Part shown: positions 1 to 5,692 of the stretch, one piece after another | How the letters are laid out: each line of letters opens with the position of its first letter | Position numbering within the stretch: the stretch's first letter is position 1 | Program-made: the position numbers and the translations under genes | From: Candidatus Hydrogenedens sp. | GTDB taxonomy: Bacteria > Hydrogenedentota > Hydrogenedentia > Hydrogenedentales > Hydrogenedentaceae | Reading direction: 5' to 3' | NCBI GenBank assembly: GCA_020216745.1 | Contig: JAIWNQ010000164.1 | Coordinates: 1-10,000 of the forward strand | DNA length: 10,000 nucleotides | Notes under the pieces: model-generated | Databases searched by the model: none | Seen by the model: the letters and a program-made list of their open reading frames with translations, nothing else | Told to the model about the DNA's origin: nothing

Positions 1-24
1 TTAGTTGGGAATAATAGGATATTT

Positions 25-1023
25 TTATGTTGCTGTTCCCAATATTTTTTGAATGTTTGTGATTGTAGCACCTGCATGTTTTCGTATAAGCATTTCAAGG
101 AAATTTAGTGGGATGATTTTAACATGATACGGTGGATTAAAAGCCTGTCCTTTTCCAGAGGTATTCCCTGATGTAGAAACAAAATGATTTTTTAGGACAG
201 AGACCGCCGTAAAATTATGCTTTGATAGATTAATAGGTTCATTTACATTTTTAAATATGTTATATTCCACTCTTAGGTCAGCTTCTGTTCCAGCAAGGAT
301 ACAATAATCATTTCCTTCGCTTGTATAGAGATTATTAACTACATGGACTTGTCCAAATCTAACACGGGGCATACGAGAATCGACGCCATTTGTCCACCAG
401 TTGTAAATCATTGTCGTTTTTAGTTTTCCTCTATCTGCAATTTTCTCATCAGAATTGCCAATAAGTGTGCAAAGTTTATGATTTATTGATGCTGACGTAT
501 AGTAAAATTTGCACCATGATACAGTTACATAGTTTGAACCGTTGACGATATCGATATTACCATCCTGTCCATCATAAACATCCAGATGGTCTAACCATAT
601 GTTTGTTGAGTTATCAACTGTTATGCAGTCTGGACCGTTGACATCGATAGCACCTGGACCTTCTATTATTAAGTTTCGGATGATAACATTCTGTGCATCC
701 TTTATATAAAAACTTCCCTTTAAGAGTGCTCCATTTTGACCTATAATTGTTTTATTTGAGTTTACCTGTATTTTTGTAGATAGTCCCTCGCCAATAGTCC
801 CATTAATTATTATCGTTTTTGGTTCTGAAGTAGCGAGATGTTTTTGAAGGTCTTCTAATGTTGTAATTGTTATTGGCTGAGTATTGTTTCCACCTGTTGT
901 CCCGTTATTTTGTGAAGCCCAACCTGGAGGCGATGATAGGTACACAAGGTGCTCATATTGGCACCCTTGTGAATTTGTTAAGGTGAATAAAATTAGTACT
1001 GATGTGGAAAGTATTTTAAACAT
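25..1023 (-). CDS. Secreted pectate lyase, polysaccharide lyase family 1
   Basis: The 332-residue product should cleave polygalacturonate by Ca-dependent beta-elimination outside the cytoplasm. Residues 1-19 form a short hydrophobic signal peptide. Cys21 could suggest a lipoprotein, but SQGC is a poor lipobox, so ordinary secretion is equally likely. After a low-complexity Gly/Asn/Thr linker (about 36-50) comes a parallel beta-helix with the PL1 hallmarks: IWLDHLDVYDGQDGNIDI at 142-159, VTVSWCKF at 166-173, HKLCTLIGNSDE at 182-193 and RMPRVRFGQVHVVNNLY at 217-233, the last holding the Arg cluster used in catalysis. The C-terminus (HAGAT, 316-320) is also family-like, so the gene looks complete and of usual length. 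An AGGGAA ribosome site precedes the ATG. It is divergent from metF and shares its 200-bp control region. Family is certain; exact substrate (pectate or pectin) is inferred. Confidence 0.93.
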   Translation of the reverse strand: MFKILSTSVLILFTLTNSQGCQYEHLVYLSSPPGWASQNNGTTGGNNTQPITITTLEDLQKHLATSEPKTIIINGTIGEGLSTKIQVNSNKTIIGQNGALLKGSFYIKDAQNVIIRNLIIEGPGAIDVNGPDCITVDNSTNIWLDHLDVYDGQDGNIDIVNGSNYVTVSWCKFYYTSASINHKLCTLIGNSDEKIADRGKLKTTMIYNWWTNGVDSRMPRVRFGQVHVVNNLYTSEGNDYCILAGTEADLRVEYNIFKNVNEPINLSKHNFTAVSVLKNHFVSTSGNTSGKGQAFNPPYHVKIIPLNFLEMLIRKHAGATITNIQKILGTAT

Positions 1024-1081
1024 GTTTTAATTCCCTAATCATTTTTATAACGATTAGATTATGAAAAATATATTTGTTTTA

Positions 1082-1111
1082 ATTATAGAAGATATGTTTC
1101 TTTTTTATCAT
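1082..1111 (-). promoter_or_regulatory. Candidate sigma70-type promoter of the pectate lyase gene
   Basis: Read on the minus strand, a perfect TATAAT (1082-1087) lies 18 bp downstream of ATGATA (1106-1111), a 4/6 match to TTGACA. The predicted transcript start is about 50 nt upstream of the ATG at 1023. The -35 box touches the left copy of the inverted repeat at 1110-1121. The assignment rests on consensus matching only, in AT-rich DNA where chance matches are common. Confidence 0.4.
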
Positions 1112-1121
1112 ACGTATCACT
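1110..1121 (+). repeat. Left half of a spaced inverted repeat, possible operator
   Basis: ATACGTATCACT, which contains the 8-bp palindrome ATACGTAT. It recurs in inverted orientation with one mismatch at 1165-1176. It abuts the predicted -35 of the pectate lyase promoter. Binding by a regulator is inferred from position and symmetry only. Confidence 0.5.
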
Positions 1122-1158
1122 CTATAAGAAATAGTAATCAGCAAACGGAGTGTTGTTT

Positions 1159-1188
1159 TTGGATAGTGACACGTATAAAAAGTATAAT
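1159..1188 (+). promoter_or_regulatory. Candidate sigma70-type promoter of metF and the PL22-like gene
   Basis: TTGGAT (1159-1164, weak -35) is followed after 18 bp by a perfect TATAAT (1183-1188), about 35 bp before the chosen metF start at 1230. The spacer contains the right half of the inverted repeat (1165-1176), a position where a bound protein would block RNA polymerase. The -10 is good and the -35 poor, as expected if an activator is needed or the call is wrong. Confidence 0.4.
1165..1176 (-). repeat. Right half of a spaced inverted repeat, possible operator
   Basis: On the minus strand this reads ATACGTGTCACT, 11 of 12 identical to the plus-strand copy at 1110-1121. It sits between the -35 and -10 of the predicted metF promoter. 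The centres of the two copies are about 55 bp apart, near five helical turns, so a looping or dimer-of-dimers regulator is conceivable. Confidence 0.5.
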
Positions 1189-1218
1189 GTAGAACATTTG
1201 ATGTAGATTAATAACGAC

Positions 1219-1223
1219 AGGAA
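1219..1223 (+). promoter_or_regulatory. Ribosome binding site that decides the metF start
   Basis: AGGAA ends directly against the first in-frame ATG (1224) but lies 6 nt before the second (1230). Normal Shine-Dalgarno spacing therefore favours initiation at 1230. Confidence 0.6.
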
Positions 1224-1229
1224 ATGAAT

Positions 1230-2114
1230 ATGCGACTGTCCGAACTATATCACAGCAACAAACCAGTTGTATCTTTTGAGCTATTTCCTCCAAAAACATG
1301 GCAGGGAATTGCAGAATTATATGAGCATTTTCGGGAATTGATGAAGTGTAAGCCCGGATTCGTTACATGTACTTATGGTGCTGGTGGAACTGCTTCACTT
1401 GAAGAAGCACAGAATCGGACGTTAGAAGTCTTACGTTGGGTTCATGGTGATTATCCGGAGGTACCCATTGTTTCACATCTAACATGTGTAAATGCAACAA
1501 AAACAGATTTGGTAAATTATCTTTATAAAGCAAAAGAGTTAGGTGTATCAGGTATTGTTGCCTTGCGAGGGGATGCTCCTGGGAATGTTCGGCCATTTAT
1601 TCCCAAACCTGGTGGTTTTAAGTATGCGGTGGAATTGGTTCGGCTTATTAAGGCTGAATATCCTGAGTTTTGTATCCTTGTTGCGGGCTATCCTGAAAAA
1701 CATCCAGAAGCAATTAGTTTCGAGGAAGATATACAGCATCTTAAAGAGAAAGTAGATGCAGGTGGTGAAGTTATCTTGACGCAACTGTTTTATAACAATG
1801 AGAATTTCTATCGATTTCGTGACCTTTGTGAAAAGGTAAAAATAGATGTGCCTATTGTTCCTGGGATTTTACCTGTGACTAATTTAGCTCAGGTTCGTAG
1901 AATTACATCATTGTGTGGGGCGCAACTTAATCCTGTATTACTGGAACGATTAGAGAAGCATGAAAAGGATGAGGAAGGACAATTTTCTGTGGGTGTCTAT
2001 TATGCGGGGAGGCAAATAGAAGATTTGCTTGAACATGGTGTTCCAGGAATACATTTTTATGTTTTAAATAAATCTCGTGCGGCGATGCATATTTGCCGTG
2101 CTTTAACGTTATAA
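1230..2114 (+). CDS. metF: 5,10-methylenetetrahydrofolate reductase (MetF type)
   Basis: A FAD-dependent cytosolic TIM-barrel enzyme that reduces 5,10-methylene-THF to 5-methyl-THF, the methyl donor for methionine synthesis. Numbering from the ATG at 1224, the family motifs are VSFELFPP at 16-23 (Glu19 being the usual proton-donor Glu), VTCTYGAGG at 47-55, ALRGD at 113-117 with the FAD-contacting Asp, AGYPEKHPEA at 154-163, VDAGGEVILTQLFY at 177-190, VPGILP at 212-217 and PGIHFYVLN at 274-282. Length (about 294 residues) is normal for bacterial MetF without a regulatory domain. The start is placed at 1230 because of ribosome-site spacing; 1224 adds only Met-Asn. The next gene begins 27 bp downstream with its own ribosome site, so the two are probably co-transcribed. 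No methionine-type riboswitch is evident in the short leader. Confidence 0.95.
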   Translation: MRLSELYHSNKPVVSFELFPPKTWQGIAELYEHFRELMKCKPGFVTCTYGAGGTASLEEAQNRTLEVLRWVHGDYPEVPIVSHLTCVNATKTDLVNYLYKAKELGVSGIVALRGDAPGNVRPFIPKPGGFKYAVELVRLIKAEYPEFCILVAGYPEKHPEAISFEEDIQHLKEKVDAGGEVILTQLFYNNENFYRFRDLCEKVKIDVPIVPGILPVTNLAQVRRITSLCGAQLNPVLLERLEKHEKDEEGQFSVGVYYAGRQIEDLLEHGVPGIHFYVLNKSRAAMHICRALTL

Positions 2115-2141
2115 CCAATGTAAGGGATAAAGGGAAAACAG

Positions 2142-3353
2142 ATGTCAAAAATATCAAAGCGAATATACCGCTTATCCAATAAGCATCTTTTAAGGCGACG
2201 TGATTTTATATTAAGTTCTCTTCTTTTTTCTATAGGAGGGAAAATTGTTTTCAGCGAAAACAGGGAAGATAAGAAATATGGGTGGAATACATATTTAAAT
2301 TATGAGTCATTTAATGATGAGAAAACAGGTGCTACAATTTATAGACTTATTACAGGACCTTCAAAAAATAGCACTATTTATCAGACACATCCTATGTGGG
2401 GCATAAATAATAAACATTTTTATTTTTATTCTGACCGTACTAATGGGAAGATGCAACTTCACCGATTAGATATAGCCTCAAAAGAAATAATACCTGTATT
2501 TGAGAACAATGTTGATGATTTTTGTTTGACATGGAAATCAGAGCAGATTTTTTTTATTAAAGAGCATAAGGTGGTTAAACAGGATGTTTTGGGGAAGCAA
2601 ACAGAAGTAGGTTTTATACCAGAATCTTTTGGCGGTGCAATCGGTGGAACTGCTGTTTCTTCTGATGACGGTTGGTTTTATTGTGGTACTTACAAAGATG
2701 GCGAAGAACACCGTATTTTGCGTAGGTTGAAATTGCAAGATGGGACATGGGAAGAATGTGTACGTGTCCCCTTCACAATAGGACATATCCAGACTAATTA
2801 TTGGAATCCTGAACTTATTATGTTTTGTTGGGAGACAGGTGGAGATAGCCCACAGCGAACATGGTGCTGGTCAGAAAAAACAAAGGAAGCGGAGCCTTTT
2901 TTTGTGGAGCATGATGACCTATGGGTTACACATGAGGTTTGGTGGGGGGCAAATCGTGCTCTGTTTACTATCTGGCCTTATGATGAAAAGCATAAGAAAT
3001 TACCACATGGCGTCGCAGAGACGAATAAGAAAAAAGGGGCAAAAGGGAAAATGAATGTTCTTGCGACATATCCTGCATGGCATACTCATGGTAGTCGTGA
3101 TTATCAATGGGTTTTAGGAGATGATTTTGAGCGAAATATCTGGCTTATATCTCCTCAAAAAAAAGAACGGAGACTTTTAGTGACAGGTAAGATTTCTAAT
3201 GATTTAAAAGTTCACCCACATGCATCATTTTTACCAGACAGTTCTGGTATTGTATTTAATTCTTCTCGGTTTGGTTATGAGGAAATTCATTTAGTCTTGC
3301 TTCCTGAGAAGTATGACAGTTTACCATTGGCAAAAAATGAGGTTTACGATTAG
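2142..3353 (+). CDS. Tat-exported oligogalacturonate-lyase-like beta-propeller (PL22-like)
   Basis: The 403-residue protein resembles PL22 oligogalacturonate lyases, seven-bladed beta-propellers that split short unsaturated galacturonides. Seen: an N-terminus with LLRRRDFILSSLLFSIGG (16-33), which fits a twin-arginine signal. Propeller blades follow with repeated 'HPMWGINNKHFYFYSDRT' (83-100) and 'HASFLPDSSGIVFNSSR' (360-376) strands. His-containing family positions are GHIQ (214-217), WVTHEVW (261-267), HTHGS (314-318) and HPH (358-360), which in PL22 supply catalytic and Mn-binding histidines. The Gln that I recall lying just before HPH as a metal ligand is not obvious here (DLKVHPH). AGGGAA at 2131-2136 supports the ATG. 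It follows metF by 27 bp. Known PL22 enzymes are mainly cytoplasmic, so export is unusual. It could be a divergent propeller with another carbohydrate substrate. Fold is likely; exact activity is uncertain. Confidence 0.72.
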   Translation: MSKISKRIYRLSNKHLLRRRDFILSSLLFSIGGKIVFSENREDKKYGWNTYLNYESFNDEKTGATIYRLITGPSKNSTIYQTHPMWGINNKHFYFYSDRTNGKMQLHRLDIASKEIIPVFENNVDDFCLTWKSEQIFFIKEHKVVKQDVLGKQTEVGFIPESFGGAIGGTAVSSDDGWFYCGTYKDGEEHRILRRLKLQDGTWEECVRVPFTIGHIQTNYWNPELIMFCWETGGDSPQRTWCWSEKTKEAEPFFVEHDDLWVTHEVWWGANRALFTIWPYDEKHKKLPHGVAETNKKKGAKGKMNVLATYPAWHTHGSRDYQWVLGDDFERNIWLISPQKKERRLLVTGKISNDLKVHPHASFLPDSSGIVFNSSRFGYEEIHLVLLPEKYDSLPLAKNEVYD

Positions 3354-3386
3354 GGATAGGCAATTTATGAATCTTCTTTTGTGAGT

Positions 3387-4397
3387 TTATTTTAGGATAG
3401 AAACTTCCCCAGATACTTCTTTTGAGCAATATGGACCATCAATATATATTGTTTTGAATAATTTTATCTCTTCTTTTTTATCAGAAAATAAGAATTCACG
3501 AATATCTTCCAATGATGAAAAAGAAAGTTGAGGGACAAGTCCATGACGAATTAATTCAGATGGAAAACGATGCATTGACCATACAAGGATAAAGTTGGAA
3601 GAATCAACTGCTATTTCAGGTAAACATAATTCAATCCATTGGTCTTTAAAAACGGGTGTAGTAATGATTTGAGGTTTTGTGTTCTTATATGGGTAAATTA
3701 GGTATATATGAATTTCAGAGGTTGATGAAAATCTATTGCCAGCTCGTATGAACCATGTATATTCCGTATGTTCTTTAAAAGTGGTTGGCTGTAAATAGAA
3801 ACTCATCTCAGGAACTTCTGTAGCGAAAGTAACATTGTTGTTATTATCAACTGGAATGGGTTCTTTTACCTGAAAGAAACGATGTACTATAAGTTCATTT
3901 TTCCATTGAATTAATCCTGCCAACGCAATATATGTAATGATTAGCATTGCAAAGAACCAAAACATGGAAAACCATCTCAAATTTGCTTTTCCATAAATAG
4001 ATGCGAATAAAACAATTAATTTTAAAAAAAGATGTGTTCCTAAAAATATACCTAAAAAGGCAAATGGGATTAGTTGTGTTGGAACATTCGGGATATGAGA
4101 AATATACCCTGTAATATGAGCGATAAGAATAAAACATGGTAAAAAGGAAAGTATATCTATTACTGTGGTGAGATTGAGTGGTGCGGAGAAGAGCAGTTGA
4201 ATCATGGCTCTAAACAAAAATTGGAAAACACAAAATGTTGCCATTAAAGTAATGTATACACAAAATGTATTTCCTATCTCTAAAGGTAGGAATCCTAACA
4301 TGTAAATGATAGGTTCTAAATACAATGCAAATATATAAGAGGCAACGATAACAATGAAGAAATGTGTTATTTGAAGAAATATACAAAAATGTTTCAT
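3387..4397 (-). CDS. Five-helix membrane protein with C-terminal soluble domain, function unknown
   Basis: I do not recognise this 336-residue protein. Five hydrophobic segments are visible at about 6-26, 43-65, 78-100, 108-133 and 141-163. They are followed by a roughly 170-residue soluble part (165-336) rich in beta-type stretches and aromatic residues, with no motif I can assign. An odd number of helices puts N- and C-termini on opposite sides; a cytoplasmic N-terminus would place the soluble domain in the periplasm. No Shine-Dalgarno is visible before the ATG at 4397; the preceding bases are A/T-rich, unlike most neighbours. The gene converges on the PL22-like gene (33 bp between stops) and is divergent from the recombinase-like gene. 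Its continuous length and codon pattern argue for a real gene. Confidence 0.75.
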   Translation of the reverse strand: MKHFCIFLQITHFFIVIVASYIFALYLEPIIYMLGFLPLEIGNTFCVYITLMATFCVFQFLFRAMIQLLFSAPLNLTTVIDILSFLPCFILIAHITGYISHIPNVPTQLIPFAFLGIFLGTHLFLKLIVLFASIYGKANLRWFSMFWFFAMLIITYIALAGLIQWKNELIVHRFFQVKEPIPVDNNNNVTFATEVPEMSFYLQPTTFKEHTEYTWFIRAGNRFSSTSEIHIYLIYPYKNTKPQIITTPVFKDQWIELCLPEIAVDSSNFILVWSMHRFPSELIRHGLVPQLSFSSLEDIREFLFSDKKEEIKLFKTIYIDGPYCSKEVSGEVSILK

Positions 4398-4471
4398 TTA
4401 TTTTTTGAAACCAAATATTTTTATGTTAATTCTAATTAAAAAATAATATTAATTTTTTATTGTTTTTTTTC

Positions 4472-4500
4472 TTGACATTTATGATAAAATGTTATAAACT
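4472..4500 (+). promoter_or_regulatory. Promoter of the recombinase-like gene with overlapping dyad
   Basis: A perfect TTGACA (4472-4477) is followed by TAAACT at 17 bp spacing (4495-4500) or TATAAA at 15 bp (4493-4498). This is the best -35 box seen in the window. Overlapping it is the inverted repeat ACATTT-N6-AAATGT (4475-4492), inside which TTTATGATAAA is itself a dyad. A protein bound there would occlude the promoter. The leader to the ATG at 4597 is about 90 nt. Confidence 0.5.
4475..4484 (+). repeat. ACATTTATGA motif, copy 1
   Basis: The 10-mer ACATTTATGA overlaps the -35 box of the recombinase-like gene. It recurs inverted at 4559-4568 and direct at 6612-6621; all three are intergenic. 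Composition-based chance expectation in this window is well below one copy by a hand estimate. Confidence 0.5.
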
Positions 4501-4558
4501 ATATATATTGAATTACAAGTTAAGGATTTATTTGGGCATAATATATATTAAAAAATTG

Positions 4559-4568
4559 TCATAAATGT
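4559..4568 (-). repeat. ACATTTATGA motif, copy 2 (inverted)
   Basis: TCATAAATGT on the plus strand, the exact reverse complement of the 10-mer at 4475-4484. It lies in the leader of the recombinase-like gene, 28 bp before its ATG. With copy 1 it brackets the predicted transcription start. Confidence 0.5.
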
Positions 4569-4596
4569 AAAATAAGATAGAAACGGGATTTGAGAT

Positions 4597-5097
4597 ATGG
4601 CTAAGATACGTAAAGAGGAAACAAAATTAAAAGAGATGAAACATTATGAAGAAGTAGAAGTAAAAGACTATAATGACGAGGCTTTATTAACGCATGGAGA
4701 ACGAGTTCGTCGGGGACAAATTTCATCTGTTCAGCAGGGAAGATATGGGACAGGTCCAGCTCCTTATGGTTATCGTAGAGGTGAAAAGGGAGAGAAGCCA
4801 TTGGTGATTGATGATTATGAAGCTGAAATTGTACGTATGATTTTTCGCGAATACATACGGACGCACAGTACAGGAAGGGTTGTTGATTATCTTCATTCAA
4901 AAGGGATATTGACACGTCAGGGGAAGAAATGGTCTCGACAAGCTATATCTATAATCCTTTCGAATCGCACGTATCGTGGTCGTGTATGTTTTGGTGGAAT
5001 TGAGACGGAAGGATTACATGACCCTATTATAGAACCTGCTATGTTTTATAAAGCGAATGCGATTCGCCATAGTAGAAGTCGTAGAAAAGAGGATTAA
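4597..5097 (+). CDS. Stand-alone recombinase DNA-binding domain protein, no catalytic domain
   Basis: The 166-residue product matches the 'recombinase' domain that follows the resolvase catalytic domain in large serine recombinases. Residues 1-32 are a charged leader. GERVRRGQISSVQQGRYG (34-51) resembles the linker after the long catalytic-domain helix. GPAPYGYRR (53-61) is the classic start of the domain. A helical part (71-104) leads to SKGILTRQGKKWSRQAISIIL (101-121) and SNRTYRGRV (122-130), then the loop EGLHDPIIEPAMF (138-150). The N-terminal resolvase domain with its catalytic Ser and Arg residues, the zinc ribbon and the coiled coil are all absent. The sequence upstream is a promoter and leader, not a decayed coding region, and a GGGA ribosome site 8 nt before the ATG supports an intact gene. 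It therefore cannot recombine DNA alone; a DNA-binding regulator or accessory role is inferred. It ends 11 bp from the convergent tatB stop. Confidence 0.82.
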   Translation: MAKIRKEETKLKEMKHYEEVEVKDYNDEALLTHGERVRRGQISSVQQGRYGTGPAPYGYRRGEKGEKPLVIDDYEAEIVRMIFREYIRTHSTGRVVDYLHSKGILTRQGKKWSRQAISIILSNRTYRGRVCFGGIETEGLHDPIIEPAMFYKANAIRHSRSRRKED

Positions 5098-5108
5098 TAT
5101 TTCAGAGT

Positions 5109-5678
5109 TTAGCCGTCGAGTCGTTCAGGAAACTTAATATCAGTAGGTGCTTCTGTTATATCTTCGTTATTTTCATGTAAGTCCTCATCATTGTGGGGAG
5201 TAGATTCTGCCATTTTTTGCAAATCTGCCTGAGGGATGTCGGGGTCGTAAGGTTCTATTATTTCATTAGATACCTCTGATGACTGTTTTTCTAATTCTTC
5301 GCTATCGTAGGAATCGGTCTCTTCTGATGTTATATTCTCAGTTGTTTCTTCTTCTTCTTTTATATCTTCATCTGTCTTTACAGAATGTTCTAAATAACTT
5401 GTGGAAGGGTTATACCCTTTTGTTGTATATGAAGTTTCATTTGTCTCTTCTAATATTTCGCGATATACTTCGTTGCCTTTGCGTGATATTTCCTGAATTT
5501 CTTTTTCTAACGGTTTTACTTCTTTTGCAATTTCAGTTTTAATTTCATCAAGATATCCTCGCAGGTCACGGAAGGTCCTTATAGCAATTTTTGCAAATTC
5601 AGGAAATTTTTCTGGTCCTAAAACAACGAGAGCAATCCCTGCAATGATAATCATCTCTGTAAAACCAATGCCTATCAT
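5109..5678 (-). CDS. tatB: Sec-independent translocase subunit TatB (TatA/B family)
   Basis: A membrane component of the twin-arginine translocase, which exports folded proteins. MIGIGFTEM with Glu8, a single helix at about 5-20, the hinge Gly21-Pro22 (LGPEKFPEF) and an amphipathic helix (about 24-45) define the TatA/B family. Glu8, the extended charged helix to about residue 78 and adjacency to tatC favour TatB over TatA. The remaining 110 residues are a low-complexity, very acidic tail (many E, D, S, T), so the protein is long for the family at 189 residues. It starts 14 bp after the tatC stop, with a strong AAGGAG site in between, so the pair forms an operon. No separate tatA is present in the window; it may lie elsewhere, or this protein may serve both roles. 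Confidence 0.88.
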   Translation of the reverse strand: MIGIGFTEMIIIAGIALVVLGPEKFPEFAKIAIRTFRDLRGYLDEIKTEIAKEVKPLEKEIQEISRKGNEVYREILEETNETSYTTKGYNPSTSYLEHSVKTDEDIKEEEETTENITSEETDSYDSEELEKQSSEVSNEIIEPYDPDIPQADLQKMAESTPHNDEDLHENNEDITEAPTDIKFPERLDG

Positions 5679-5685
5679 AGGGATT

Positions 5686-5691
5686 CTCCTT
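5686..5691 (-). promoter_or_regulatory. Strong ribosome binding site for tatB
   Basis: AAGGAG on the minus strand, 7 nt before the ATG at 5678, placed in the 14-bp gap after the tatC stop. It is the best Shine-Dalgarno in the window and would support high TatB synthesis relative to TatC. Confidence 0.75.
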
Positions 5692-5692
5692 C

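Noticed and set aside
5..42. Inverted repeat TTGGGAA / TTCCCAA around the pectate lyase stop codon, as a terminator
   Set aside because: The loop is 24 nt, the stem only 7 bp and overlapping the coding end, and no T-run follows on the minus strand.
1363..1784. Several open frames of 70-78 codons overlapping metF on both strands
   Set aside because: They lie wholly inside a gene with strong family motifs, have no ribosome sites and no recognisable protein features.
4481..4564. A 27-codon open frame (ATG ATA AAA ...) in the leader of the recombinase-like gene, possibly a leader peptide
   Set aside because: It begins inside the predicted promoter, upstream of the likely transcript start, with no ribosome site and only composition-driven codons.
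4398..4596. Remnant of a serine recombinase catalytic domain upstream of the DNA-binding domain
   Set aside because: No frame here gives catalytic-domain motifs; the region is about 80% A/T and holds promoter-like elements.
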